Below, in pieces: positions 22,294-35,170 of a stretch of 64,000 nucleotides of DNA. How positions within the stretch are numbered: the stretch's first letter is position 1; each line of letters begins with the position of its first letter. The notes under the pieces are model-generated. The model made no database searches. It saw only the letters and a program-made list of their open reading frames with translations, and was not told the origin of the DNA. This DNA is from Aptenodytes patagonicus (Eukaryota > Chordata > Aves > Sphenisciformes > Spheniscidae), in the NCBI RefSeq assembly GCF_965638725.1, contig NC_134982.1:78878155-78942154 (forward strand), written 5' to 3'. Both the position numbers and the translations under genes were made by a program.

Positions 22294-23758
22294 GGGACAG
22301 AGGGGACAGAGCGGGGAGAGGAGCCCGTGTGCCGGGTTTGGGAGGCTTGAGGAGTGCCCAGCTTGTGCCCATGGACAAGCGGTGCTCCCTCTCCTCGGGT
22401 GTGGGTGGCCTTTGGTGGCTGCTGCCCCCAGCACGGGTCCGCAGCGCAATCTCCAGATAGCAGCTGTAATTCACACCAGAATCCACTCTCTCTAATGCAT
22501 ATTGGCACAGCCGTAATGAGGAATTCAATGAAAAGTGCCCCGAGGGACTTCTAACGTTAGAAGAAACATTTGTCAAAGGGTGGACGGAGGTTGGAAGAAC
22601 AGTAGGCTGTTACGGCAAGGGAAGGTGAAGAACAGAGTATGGTAACAACCGGGAGGTGCTGTCACCTGTGAAATACTCTGCCTCACATCAAACCGGCCTT
22701 TAATCCCACTGGTACAAACCCAGAATGACTCCGCAGCTCTCAGTGTCACTGCTCGAACTGACGTAAGATGGTCAGCTGCCCACCGATTCTGCACGTCCCT
22801 TTCACTCACAGTCAGGGATGCGTAAGACATTAAAGGCCTCACTTAGTACCACACCACGCTTGCTCTTCTCTAGAACAAAAGCCCCCAAAATCTGAAAATT
22901 CGCAGGGCGGAAAATGAGGCTGTATTTCATCACTTCTACAAATCCCTGGGCCAAGCCCCTCGTGGGTTACACCTCATTAAGTGGAGTTGCACAGCAAGGG
23001 GAACTTCCACCCTCTTGCAAATTGCATCGTAGAAAGAAATCTGCTTGCATTTCAAAATACAATCATGATCTTTGAAAAGCACTGGAAAATAACGTTCTTA
23101 CTGAAAGTATGTGACACGTGTCGGTCAAAATACTGCAATTTAGTTTCCGCTATAAACTTACTATTTACAATACGCTGTAACAGGGCACCTGACAAGGCAC
23201 CTGAAACAATACGTTGAAATGAAGTTTTATCTTGCCAGAATTTCCTTTTGGAAAACACCTTCCTACAGATTCCTACACTCACACGTAAGAATAACCAAAA
23301 CCCAAAACCTCCCCTTAGTTATACTGTAAAACCCCCAGAGCTGGAAGTTGAGTCTGTAGGCAGCCAGAAGTCCTACACCCACTGCAGTCAACAGAAGAGG
23401 AAAACTCTTGAGGGTGTCCTGGAAGTCCATAGCACTCCGTAGGGATGGGCCTGGGATATCTGTTTCCTTTCCGTAACATTTTCTCGTGACCTTGTGTGCA
23501 TGCAGGACTGCTGTAAAATAGGATTGTTTCCGAGCACTCGGCTGTAAGCAGGGATTTCACTGATGCACTTGCTTGGACGAGAATGTGAAGGAAGAAGTAT
23601 ATTGAACGCACAGAGCTAAAGAAATAGGATGAACGGCACATTTCTGCAAGTGTGAATCAATACGATCCATGAATGCCCAGGCAGAGACAGTGCCGCCTAC
23701 CTTGAGTTCATCTCTGTCGGACTGAACTTCCTTGCTATAAATCCCGGCGCTACTGTAC
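22294..23758. other. Central spacer between microsatellite and inner inverted repeat, no gene seen
   Basis: About 1.5 kb of unremarkable sequence. The short frames have no recognisable domain. It has no counterpart in the right half of the spacer. Confidence 0.5.
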
Positions 23759-24232
23759 GATAAAAGAATCCAATTAATTGCAAGAATTGAACAGAAATAT
23801 TGAAGTTGTGGAAGCCATACAGGCAATGTTTCATGCGGGTGAGGACGAGGGATTCAGAGCAGGGAGTGTTAATAAACACATTGGTAACACACCTTGTTTG
23901 CTAATGCGTAATGAAAACCAATGCCCACGGGCGGCAGGAGCCAGGTTCTGCGCTGGAAGGCATTCAGAAATGCTGAAATCGGGACGTCTTGCTGTAACGT
24001 GAGCATTTCAACAGCCTGAAATCACCGCAGGAACGGTATTTCCTCCTGTCATTTCCATCTACCGACAAACCAAGCACTGAACTGCAGTAAGGAGATCCGT
24101 GCTTGGTGAATACAAACTGTCACTTGGCACTCTCACTGACTCGGGATGTTTGGATAGAGAAAGCCCAGAAAAAGCTTTTGCCGTATTAAAATAGCGGTAA
24201 CGATAATGATCAAACCCCTCCGTCCTTGTGAC
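23759..24232 (+). repeat. Inner inverted repeat, left copy (about 470 bp)
   Basis: Nearly identical, inverted, to about 33745-34211 (paired positions sum to about 57,970). An open frame of 74 codons inside it (23778-24002) differs by a single residue from its mirror at 33968-34192. I do not recognise a gene or a named transposon in it. It shows that the palindrome once extended further in than the shoulder. Confidence 0.85.
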
Positions 24233-27200
24233 ACCTACGGTGCATACTGATATAGCCCAAATTCCCAACAAACTTAGGCTGACAGTAGTTCTGCAGTCAT
24301 GAGGAGAACCCCAGGAGACTGGGGCTAGCCTGGTGCTTGGGCCGTCTGGCTGTGCCTCCTCCTCTTCAGGCCCTCATCCCTCAAGGGCATCTTTGCTTTT
24401 CATGGCACACAGAGCCATCCACTTCCATTGAATCCTAGGAACGTGGCAAGACAAAGACAGGGACTACCTGGATCACTAAATCTCACCTCCTGCAGATGCA
24501 CCAACCATGAAACGAGCATTTAGTCCAGAAGGGCTCAAAGAACGTCCTCCAGCCACTACAGAGGGTGCCTTCAGCACTCAATAGCAAATGAAAGGCCTGT
24601 CATAAAATACAAGCTCCCGAGTCTCAGTGAACCTTCCCCAGGCAGCAGCCAACAGGAAAAACCTTAGCAGATCTGAAACAAAGGTCAGTCATAGGAGATG
24701 AAGTGGAAACAAGGGAATTCGGAAAGACGCAGAGCCACCACGCCTCCAAAACTCGTGCACTCAGGTAACTCTTTGGCACTGCGCTGGAAACAGCAAACCC
24801 TACGCAGCTCTGCACACAGATTTGCTCCTCTCTTCTTCCTCTGAGGGGAGTTTTGGGGCTCAACAATTGTTTTGCGGTGAAACCAAGGAAGCGCTACAGC
24901 AGGTGCTGTTCCTTGTCTCAAACTCCCCCAACAGTAGGGGCAAGGCAGAGACAAGCCCTGGATCTCAAGACGCACCAAGAAGATTTTGTAGATGAAGGAC
25001 GGTTTTCACATGATGTAGCAAGCCTGCAGGTTGATGCAATGATATTAAACACCCAGACTTGGACTCCCAGATGGTGGTATCAGATGGGAAAAGGAAACAG
25101 GTGCACTGGAACAGGCAAACACACGGCAAACAGTAGCTCCTTTGACGTGGTTTTGAAGCAAGAAAGGCTCTTTTCCCCGTTTTACAGCCAAGGCAGTGGA
25201 CCAGAGGAGGGCAAATCCTTCTCTCTCAAGTCCCTCCGTCAGCTTGGGGAAGGGACTCCAAGGCAATACCCGAGTCGGGCTGCGGAGCGAGGCAGTCTCA
25301 ACTCCACCCACCTGAACTTCCAGATCCCAGGAGTGCGTGGCAACCCTCCTGCCCCACTTGCGAAACCTAGCAACCCTCAAACTTGTTCTTGTTTGCGCTT
25401 TCAGCCCACTCAGGCCTGCACGGCTGGTATTAAATGACTTTGAAGGGTGCTTTGCCACCTCCGTCTTCCAGTTAGGCTGTAACCACAGTTTGTAGAGCTG
25501 AAAGTGCATTTAGACAGTACTGCAACGACACACACAGTTTCTGAAGTGATCTACGCCTTTACGACTGCTTTACGATTTCACATCGCAGTGGCCTTCTGCT
25601 GACTCCACAGCATCAACCCAGTTTAACAAGCTACCCCGCATTTCACGTTTGCTGCTTTATTGTCATCAAAACCAGCTCACCAAACAGAGGGTGAACGCAG
25701 CCCGGAGGATCTAGAACGTTCACCTGCGTGAAATGAGGCTCAAAGAGGCCAGGGGAGGCGGAGAGGGGAGATGCAGCAGATCGCTTCCCAGCGCTTCTCC
25801 CGGCGCCTGCGGGGACAGGGAGCATCGGGCAACTCGGAGGCGGTGCTGACTGACGACGGTCCAAAACCGTTTCCCAGCGTCTAGCGCAAGCCTTGAGCCG
25901 TGGTCGTAGAAGCTAAAAGACCATCTCAAGGACAGCAGATGGCAGCGGAAAACCTGTCTGTGGAGAGTGCTGCCTCCAGGGATGCCCTAGGACAGAGCAG
26001 GCAGCTGCTGATTAATTCCAGCTCCTCAAAAGCCATGGGGAGCCGGGGGAGGAGAACAAGTTGGGAAATTGATTTGGAAGGTTTCTTTTCGGTACCTTTT
26101 TTATCTCCCGCTTTGGCTGGTAGAAGGACGTGAGGATCTTCCTTCACCTACTTTTTTCAGGAAACTGCCTTTTAGCTATGAAAGAACCCCCAAATCCTTG
26201 GTCTCTAACATTATTAATGCAGTACAGCCAGTGGATGCAAAGAGGGAGCTACTGATTTTTCTGCCAACATCGAGAGACTTGCAAGAACAAAAATTGTTAC
26301 TAAATGACTGATGCACCCAGATTTTTGAGATAACACAACCTAACAGCAAACTCCCGGGGCTGAGTAGCCGGGTACTTTGCGTACATCTTGATACTTTCTG
26401 GACCAAGAAATAATGCTTCCTGTGCTCTACCAGGCACTCTGAGTAAAGAGAGGATCCCAGAGTTTTTACGCACCTCTGACTTCAAGCTCCACTTGAGCTC
26501 CCTTGCCCTTCCCCCTCCGGACTGGTGTATATGTTGAAGTTGCCTTGGGTGTTTGCAACCTACGGTGCCCTCACTTTTGCCTGCCCTGTGGCTGGGCTGT
26601 GAGACTTCTGTTGAGAGATTCTTGCTTTGCACTTTTCTGTATATACCCATGGAGGAAGAAAGAGAAAGCCAGCCTTAAAGAACGTGCAGCCTAACTGGGA
26701 TGAAATAAAGGATGTGAAGCAGGCACGCTCCTCGTACCCACTGTGCAGGCAGGAAGAAAAATGCAGCATTTGAGAAGTGAACACACACAGTTATTCAGGG
26801 GCTTCATTTTCATCAACGGAAGTCAGCACCATCTTGCTTTGAAGCCTTGCGGTTGTCGTAAGGCCAAGTGCACGGAGGGAAACAGTGGCTGAACAGAGAC
26901 TGCACCTAGACTCCCTTCCCCCCAGCTGTCTTGTAGGGCAGCATCTTCCCCTTCAGGAGGCGGAGTAGCGAGGGTGAGTGTTTAACGCAACGCATTCAGG
27001 CTTCATTACAGAGAGATCCTATCCTTTTTGCTCCACCTCCTACAACCCGTGCTTGCCAGATGGCGTGGCTGTATTGCTCCTCAGCGTTTCTTTTTACAAG
27101 GCTGAGAACTCGTAGCATGCTGCTAGCCCACCTGATTTCCAGGGAAAGAGAATGGTTTTGATCTGAGCCCTTCCACAAAGGCAAGGCATTAACAACGAGA

Positions 27201-28890
27201 GCCAAGTCCCTCGGTGCCCTGTAAGTGGAACGTCGTTCTCTTCAACGAGAAAGTCATGACTCTCTTAACAGACGCAACAAAGAGTCTCAGAAGCGTCTGA
27301 CTGACTGGGTAGTGGATGTGGGTGTCTGTCTGATGTCTAGCGAGGGGGAATAGCAGGCAGAGGTAGAGGTAGCAGAAGGAAATGTGTGAGAGTTAAAACC
27401 TCCGGGACCCTGGTAATGATACCCCCTTACACATCACCTTGTTGTCCTGCAGGAGGCAATCGTTCCCAGAGGGTGGAGAGGAGACTCTGGTAATGCCACA
27501 GGTGGTGGGATAGCTGGAACCTGAAGCCAATGGGAGGATACGAGAAACCTGGAGAAACAACAGTATCAGTGATGCTGCGTCTTCAGTTCAGTGGAGCAAA
27601 CCCTAGTCATTCAATAGATCTCAGACTCTGCGTCGAGAGAGCAGAAGGCTAAAAAAGGCCTATTTCCCCTTTTAAAAACGAGCTTTTAAGAAAACGAGCA
27701 GAAAGGGAACCGTCTGATTCCTGCCGAAGCCACGTTCTCTTTGTTCTGTCTCATCTACAGCCTCCTTATACAGCACTTTGCCTACGGCCACATCAGACCA
27801 TTGGCACGGAGGGGTACGGGCTCAGCAGGAAAAGGCCAGGTAATGGGGGTATCCGGAACAGCAAGGAGTAAGGGAAGAACAGTCAGCCCGAATGCACGGC
27901 TGAAGGCCTCCAAAAAAGCACCAAACCTTTTTGAAAACCAGGTGTCCTACAAACACTCACGATGAACTTCTTCCTGTCCTCTGTCGAGATCTGTCACCCT
28001 CTCAAAGCCCAAACGGAAGATGATGTGTTTCCAAGTGTGTAGCCAAAGGAGATTGCCTTTAGTGTCATTCGACGACGTAGAGATGAAGGGGCAGCGAACA
28101 GGACAGTCTGTGTGGCAGTTTTGTGTAGGGTGGCTGGGAGGACAAAGAGTGCAAGCAAGCGTGGGCAGCGTTTAGCTTGCATGGCCAGATCGTGCCCAGG
28201 CCCAGGCAGAGGTAAAGAGCAGTAGCTGCGCAACATGGGGAACAGCAAACGGGGAAACTGCTGTGGCCGTTTGCACTGGGGAAGGTGCAGAGCTGAACCG
28301 ACAGAACTGCAGAAGTTCAATTAGTTGAATTAGCAGAACTGGAGGAGTTCAGTTAACGTAAGATTCCCCCAAAGAGCACGTTAAGGCACACAAGGAGGTA
28401 GAAATCCCCCCGAAGGCCAGCGTTACAGGAGTTACTACGCAGGATGCAAAGTTCACGATTGCTTTACCAGGGGCAGTTTCCTATCGGTGGCTGTGGCGCA
28501 AGGATCTGCTGGCGCGGAGGGGACACGTTTGTTCTCTCAGTTGGAGAGTTCTCCAAATGGCAGCAGCTGAGAGAAATGGAGAGACCTCCAGGGGACTTGC
28601 AGGGCAGTCCCACTTTTACTGCGGGAGTCCTCTGCAAATTATGCCCTCCTCGGACTGCCCGAATTTCCTCGATGAGACCCATCCTACAGCTGGGATCACA
28701 GCGCGCCTTGGAGGCAGCAGGGAGTGTAAAGGACAGCAAGAAGCAGCTGGTGCTGGCAGGAAATTCTCTTATCAGGCCTGAGTACCTGGGCTTGTGAAAT
28801 TAAATGACAACCTGCTGCTGGGCACAAAGGCAAGCAGGCATCATGCAACATCTAGACGTGAGGCAACATCTAGGTCAGAGCTTGTTATTT
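24233..28890. other. Unique centre of the palindrome, no gene seen
   Basis: About 4.7 kb with no partner elsewhere in the window. The longest open frame (194 codons, 24853-25437, plus) is low-complexity and matches nothing I know. No splice-consistent exon series, RNA gene or transposon is evident. Confidence 0.45.
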
Positions 28891-29299
28891 CGGTCCATGT
28901 CTGTACCATTGATGCAGGTGGTGGCCTGCAGATGGAAGAGGCCAAGTTTTGGCTGTCAGGCAGGTGGCCGAGGATCAAGACCTTGCATTCCGTGAAACAC
29001 GATCTCAATTCCACATGTGAAGCCAGGGATATGCAGAAACTCAGAGTCTCGGTGCCCGAACGAGATGTAGAGAGGAAGGACTTAGATCCGTGAAGCACGA
29101 GGAATCCTTCTGGGACAAGAGGAGCCTGAGCAAGAAGAGAAGGCTGCACTTGGATCGTAAGGAAGTGAGGCTTCTGGCACTGAAAATCCCAAGGCTCCTG
29201 GAGGAATATTTAAAGCAGAAGCGGGGGGAAAGCACACAGGCGCAGAAGAGCACCCGGTTCAGACTGATGTGACCTAAAAAGCGGATACAGCTAGGGTTC

Positions 29300-29800
29300 A
29301 ATGCCCCTGGGGGAATACCAGAAGGGAAATGAAAAGAACAATCGCAAGAAATAAGGAAAGCAAATTAGACTGCTCGTGTCAGTTGACTGGCACATGCGAA
29401 ATTAAGTGTTGGAGTAAGGGCAAAACTTACAGGTGCTGGCACTCCCATGCATGAAGCCTGGAAAAAAAAACAAGTTCGGGGGCTGAAATGGTTGCCTTCA
29501 GGGAGCTCCCTGACACAATGGGCATCTCAGAGAGCTGGGCTATGGAGGACCAATGGGATTCAATGTTACCTGGCTGCCAGTTTCATAGGAACGACGCGGT
29601 AAGGTGTTCAGGGGGCAGAACGGCACTCTGCGTGACAGACTCTGAAAGCAGCGCCAGCATCAAAGCATTACGGAAAAGAAAAGCATCACAGGCCACGAGG
29701 GTGGAAAGCACAGACCGACAACAAAAACGTCTTTTTCGGGTTGTGGCGCTGACCTCCTTGCTCCGGAAGGAGAGAGTGGTCAAGGAGTGGTAAGTAGGAT
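29300..29800 (+). mobile_element. Decayed CR1-type LINE, endonuclease region
   Basis: On the plus strand the stretch MGISESWAMEDQWDSMLPG, followed by FHRNDAVRCSGGRTALCV, resembles the endonuclease segment of CR1 ORF2 (IGITESW...PGY..FRxDR..RRGGGVALYV). Frames on either side are broken. It may extend left toward 28.9 kb and right toward 30.48 kb, but I cannot align those parts. Confidence 0.6.
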
Positions 29801-30093
29801 TCGCGAAGCTGTGAATTTTGGACAGGCAGTAATAGGGGGATTCCGACTACTGGGTCAATGACTTCTCAAGAATGAAGTGGAGAGAGAACACCTTTGGGCG
29901 CAATAAATGACTGCTGCCTAAGACAACTAGTCCTAGAGCCCGCAGGAGAAGAGGCCATACAGGATTCGGTCTGGAGTGGTGCATTACATGCATGTAAATT
30001 GAAGAGGTGTCATTACAAGGGCTGTTCTCTAACAAGAAGAGACGTACAACTGATTTTAACTATGGAGCAGGGAGGGCAGGCCAAATAAACGCC

Positions 30094-30138
30094 ACATTCG
30101 GGTATTCTGGTATTCCTGTTCAAGAAAGGGGGGAAAGG
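30094..30138 (+). repeat. 45-bp direct repeat, copy 1
   Basis: The segment around GTATTCTGGTATTCCTGTTC and the following AAGAAAGGGGGG recurs at 32400-32446. Both sit beside CR1 relics, so it may be part of the element. Confidence 0.7.
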
Positions 30139-30979
30139 GCCGTGGGCCAGGTAAACACCGAACTCCGCCACTCAGTGCGATCTGGGAAGAAGGGGGAGCC
30201 TGATGAAACCACCAGGAGATCACTTTGAAACAGCTAAAGGGAAAATACTACTTTGCACAGGGGGTATCAACCTTCTGGAAGCTGTTATCCCGGGAGGCTG
30301 TGAAGGCAGGGAGGAGCAGCCGATCCAAAGAAGGATTAGGCAAATTGACAGGCAACAGGTCTATAAACAGGTACCGAAAGGCTTGGCAAGCATGTATTTC
30401 CTCTTTGCCGCTTCAACAGCTATGGGGTCCTGGGGAACCAAAGGGTAATGGGCTGCAGATAGTGGGCAGGGTCACATGCTGTGCCTAAACAGCTTCCCCT
30501 TCTGCTACTGTTAGAAACAGAGGACTAGGGCAGATGTAGCACTGGGCTAACCTGGTAGGGCTTACTAGTTTGTGGACTGAAATCCTTACGGTTTTGTTGG
30601 CAGAAAAGTAGGTGTCTATGGTAGAAAGCTGTACTAGACATCATAAAAATTAAAGCAAGGGCTTTCTTTGCTATTGCACAGTTGCAGTTTTTAAATGCTT
30701 CCTCAGTTCAAGAAGGATGAGTGTTCACTACCCACACGGTTTCTTCTGGACTGCTTTAGTACTTCAGGTTATGCACTCGCTGAAGTTACTTTCTGCATCT
30801 AGGCTTAGGGGGTTAGTTCAGTGTCTTTTAAATTATCTGTAACGTGCATATTACTTTTCAGCCATGGCGTTGACAAAGGAAATAACTGGTATTTCCAGTT
30901 TACTGCGGCACAGAAATTACTTACTGTGGAGAACAGCCGCCAAACCAGTAATAGGATCTGGACTCCTGATAGAATGACA

Positions 30980-31175
30980 GAGTGGTTGTTGCTGGAAGGA
31001 ACCTCTGGAGGTCATCTGGTCCAATCCCCCTGCTCAAGCAGGGCCACCTAGAGCTGGTCGCCCAGGACCATGTCCGAATGGCTTTTGAGTATCTCCAAGG
31101 AGGGAGACTCCACCAGCTCTCTGGGCAACCTGTGCCACTGCCTGGTCACCCTCACCGTGAAAAAGTCTGACTCAT
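30980..31175 (-). mobile_element. CR1 LINE 3'-end fragment
   Basis: The text GGAACCTCTGGAGGTCATCT, then CCCCCTGCTCAAGCAGGG, and the CTCTGGGCAACCTGTGCCA stretch are the reverse complement of the avian CR1 3' region. The fragment is truncated at both ends. Confidence 0.8.
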
Positions 31176-32399
31176 CAGCAGAGGACTCTGCATCTTGAAA
31201 CAGGAGGGTGGCAATAAGGCTACAGCATACCCCCTAGGTCACTCCTTTTCCTGTTAGCCCACAAACAAAACAGCCTGTAATGCTAAGAAACTCGAACCAC
31301 AGATGCACAAGGCAGCTGAATTGCTTAAAATTGCTGTGTTGCACACCAGTGATGCTGAACAGACCACTTGCACGTGCGTCCTGGTTCTTGTCAGTAGGTG
31401 GGGGAGAAGGCGTGAGTGGGTCAAATCGATCTGCTTAGAAGTATTGCAATGACGAATCACCTTACGCTTATGCAAGATCTTGCCCTGAGGTTTGTAACAT
31501 GGATTTTTTGATACAAATAATAAACCTTCTGAGAGCTGCTACTGTCAGGTAACCGGAGTATTTCCTTCCTAAGCTGAGATGAGTCGCCACTTCCCCTCGT
31601 GTCTCACGCCACTTACTCGCTTGGTCAAGATCAGCAGCATACTCAGCATGCACACACCGTAACTTCGCTTTTCTGGAACTTGATTTGACAACCATGGAAG
31701 TCAAGGGGAGGTATGTGAGAGGAAGTCTTTGCATCTGTCTCATTTAGGGCCTGTGTTCAACTCCTGGTTTCATTTCACCCCTGGAGGAGTGCTCCTCCAC
31801 TGAGCCGTACAGAAAGAGAAGTTTAGTCTGCTTTTAACAATGAGAAATCAGGGGATGCTGGAAGATTTTGATCACTTCAGGGAACATGTCTATGGTCTTA
31901 CCGACAAGCAGATTAGCACTCACCAGCTGTACATGCACAGAGAGTAACTCAGTGGCTGAGGAAATAACTCGGTAACGATAATGAGGATTGCTAAGACTTA
32001 GTTTTAAATAATCATTGACGTTAGAGGATGCTCCCCTTATTGGTGGATTTCTCCATTAGTACGAGTATGGCTTCTTGCTGTGAAGAGCCCAATTAGGCAG
32101 AAAGCAAAGGCATGAGACGTTTACACATCAAGGATAATGACAGGAGACACACTTTGATGGCACCTGAAGGTAAATCCACACAAAAGCCTCTGAAATCAAT
32201 AGCAATGACTCCAGAGTTAGACTGGCCTTAGACATCTCTTACCGCAGAAAGAAGTCAATCACAAAACAGCGTTAGAAGCAGGGAGAAAGAGCAGACGAGA
32301 GCAGAGTTATGTCCCCGGGTTTGTCATAAAGAAATATAACAAATAATGTAGAATTAAAAAAGCCCGTCCTCTTCTCCCAGCGCTATAAATATTATGCAA
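31176..32399. other. Spacer between CR1 fragments, no gene seen
   Basis: About 1.2 kb of AT-rich sequence. The short frames have no domain. Confidence 0.45.
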
Positions 32400-32446
32400 C
32401 ACATTCACGTATTCTGGTATTCCTGTTCAAGAAAGGGGGGAGAAAA
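32400..32446 (+). repeat. 45-bp direct repeat, copy 2
   Basis: Second copy of the repeat at 30094-30138, just upstream of the CR1 reverse-transcriptase relic. Confidence 0.7.
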
Positions 32447-32459
32447 GGGGAGAGGTCGT

Positions 32460-33715
32460 ACTGGGTGCTATTGGAAGGCATTTAAAGAACAACGCAATCA
32501 TCAGGCACAGTCAGCATGGGTTCACAAAGGGAAAGTCCTGTTCGACTAATTTGATATCCTCCTGTGATAAGGTCACCAGCCTAGTGGATGAAGGGAAGGC
32601 GGTGGATGTAGTTTTTCTGGATTTCAGTAAGTCTTTTGATACTGCCCCTCACAGCATCCTTCTGGACAAGTTGTCCAGCTGTGGGGTGAGCTGGTTCACA
32701 GTGCACCGGGTGAAGAACAGGCTGAAGGGCAGAGCTCAAAGGGTTGTAAGTGAATGGGGCTACATCTGGCTGGTGACAGGTCACCAGCGGTGTTCCTTAG
32801 GGCTCAATTCTAGGGCCGGTTCTGTTCAATATTTTTATCAATGATCGGGATGCAGGAGTCGAATGCACCATTAGCAAGTTTGCTGATGATCCCAACCTGG
32901 GAGGTGCTCTTGACTCTCTCAAGGGACAAGAGGCCTTGCAGAGGGATCGAGATAGATTGGAACATTGGGCTATGATTAATGGGATGAAATTTGATAAGTC
33001 AAAATGCTGGATTCTGCACCTGGGACAGAGTAATGCCAGGCACAAGTATAAATTGGGAGAGGAGTGGCTGAAGAGCAGCCCTGCAGAAAGGGATCTGGGG
33101 GTGCTGGTCGGCAGCAGGCTCAATACGAGTCAGCAGTGTGGCCTGGCAGCCGAGAGGGCAAAGCGCATCCTGGGGTGCATCAAACACAGCGTAACCAGCA
33201 GGCCAAAGGAGGCGATTATCCTGCTGTATTCAGCGCTGGTGGTGTGGCCTCACCTTGAGTGCTGTGTGCAGTTCTGGGCCCCACAATTTAAGAAGGATGT
33301 GCAGGTCCTTGAATGCGTCCCGAGGAAGGCAACAGAGCTGGTGAAAGGGCTGGAAGGCATGTCCTGTGAGGAGTGGCCGCGGACTTTGGGCTTGTCTAGT
33401 TTGGAGAAAAGGAGGCTGAGGGGCAACCTCATGGCTCTCCACAGCTTCCTGAGGAGGGGAAGTGGAGAGGGAGGTGCTGAGCTCTTCTCCCTGGTACCCA
33501 GTGATAGGATGCATGGGAACGGTTCAAAGCTGCATCAGGGGAGGTTTAGACTGGACATTAGGAAGCATTTCTTTACCGAGAGGGTGGTCAAACACTGCAA
33601 CAGGCTTCCTAGAGAGGTGGCCGATGCCCCAAGCCTGTCAGTGTTTGGCATTTGAGGGATTTGGACAATGCCCTTGATAACATGCTTTAACTTTTGGTCA
33701 GCCCTAAAGGGGTCA
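32460..33715 (+). mobile_element. Decayed CR1 LINE, reverse transcriptase and 3' end of ORF2
   Basis: Plus-strand frames give VDEGKAVDVVFLDFSKSFDT, which is typical CR1 reverse transcriptase, and shortly after a long 3' frame (32936-33655). That frame contains DRLEHWAMINGMKFDKSKC, then RDLGVLVGSRLNTSQQC, and ends KHCNRLPREVADAPSLSVF, the usual CR1 ORF2 C-terminus. Frameshifts separate the blocks. The YxDD region is reduced to a broken frame (FADDPNLGGAL near 32880). 5' truncated. Confidence 0.92.
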
Positions 33716-33744
33716 GGCAGTAAGTCACTTCAGTGCTCTCGCAA

Positions 33745-34211
33745 GGATGGACGGGTTTTATCATTATCGTTACCGCTATTTTAATACGGCAAAAGCTTTT
33801 TCTGGGCTTTCTCTATCCAAACATCCCGAGTCAGTGAGAGTGCCAAGTGACAGTTTGTATTCACCAAGCACGGATCTCCTTACTGCAGTTCAGTGCTTGG
33901 TTTGTCGGTAGATGGAAATGACAGGAGGAAATACCGTTCCTGAGGTGATTTCAGGCTGTTGAAATGCTCACGTTACAGCAAGACGTCCCGATTTCAGCAT
34001 TTCTGAATGCCTTCCAGCGCAGAACCTGGCTCCTGCCGCCCGTGGGCATTGGTTTTCATTACGCATTAGCAAACAAGGTGTGTTACCAATGTGTTTATTA
34101 ACACTCCCTGCTCTGAATCCCTCGTCCTCACCCGCATGAAACATTGCCTGTATGGCTTCCACAACTTCAATATTTCCGTTCAATTCTTGCAATTAATTGG
34201 ATTCTTTTGTC
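33745..34211 (-). repeat. Inner inverted repeat, right copy
   Basis: Mirror of 23759-24232. It directly abuts the 3' end of the CR1 relic on its left. Confidence 0.85.
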
Positions 34212-34515
34212 ATGCACTAGTGTCAGACTTACGTGGAAAACAGACGAGGCTGCTCCTGCCCCGCTCATGGCTCTTCATCACAGCCTCTCAAACAAGGCAA
34301 GGAACAGCCTCACAGCAACCGTCAGGCGAACTCGGATGGGGCCAAACACACCACCTAGGCACAGAAGCACCAGGTGGCTGGAAAAGACCAGCCCCGAGAA
34401 GCAAATCTGCCATCACGCCTGCTCCAGCCAAGTAGGCTGTGTAAAACATCCCCTTACTCACTTGTAAGTTGCATATACGCTGCTCGTGACTTCAAAGTGT
34501 GGCAATGAGGTAAAG
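34212..34515. other. Short spacer, no gene seen
   Basis: About 300 bp that replaces about 3.4 kb (20325-23758) of the left arm. Confidence 0.5.
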
Positions 34516-35170
34516 TTGCCTCTCCCATTGATGTAGACGAGAAGCATTGCAAATAGAAAATACGGGCTGTCACCTCACGAGATTTTAATGGGCGGACCCA
34601 TGTGAAATACTGAAGGACTTCCCACACGCAGCGGAAAGAAATTGACCAGAACCCACCACTGAAGTTTGCCGTTCCTGGAAACCAGGAGACTGGGCCTACG
34701 TTAAGGTATACCGGTGAAAACGCGCCTTTCAGCTGCACTGGAGGGGCCCTGTTCAGGTCCTGGTAATCACCAATGCTGCAGCCATGTGCAAGGGCTGCTC
34801 AGCTGAGTCTGTGCTTCCCAGTGGAAAAGGGTCGCGCCACCTTCAGACACAGCACAGAGCGTATCAGCTGTCACAGCAGAGCCGGGTGATCTGGAGGAAC
34901 TTCCTCTGGTCAAATGTCAACAGAAGCACAAGGTACGGCCCTGCAAATAGACTTCGATGACCCCGTTGTTATCATCTGACTTACAGGAGCAGCCTGTAGG
35001 TCACTTTGATGACCCCGTTATTGTCATCTGAACCTGTTGACTGTTTTCAGAAATTGTAGCTTTGTTTCCTCTGGAATTTTGCACTTGGATTTATATTATT
35101 GCTGGTCCTATAGCAAACCGAGAGAGCTGTTATATGAGAAGAACTTGAGGAATGGAGAATTTTTGGGGGG
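34516..35170 (+). mobile_element. ERV internal remnant: integrase C-terminus to polypurine tract
   Basis: 34516-34604 matches, inverted, the integrase-side remnant at 20225-20324. About 34676-34810 reads KPGDWAYVKV, then LHWRGPVQVLVITNAAA, which corresponds to the C-terminal domain of gammaretroviral integrase. A stop lies between the two blocks. Only about 360 bp separate this from the LTR, so env is essentially deleted. A 24-bp motif beginning GATGACCCCGTT is repeated at 34956 and 35008. The segment ends in a polypurine-type TTTTGGGGGG at 35161-35170. Confidence 0.7.

Noticed and set aside
21940..22576. Long frames of repeated Pro-Ser-Phe-Leu and Glu-Gly-Arg-Lys.
   Set aside because: Translation of the GGAA microsatellite.
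25170..25300. A possible MIR fragment around CGTTTTACAGCCAAGGC.
   Set aside because: Similarity does not extend beyond a few short words.
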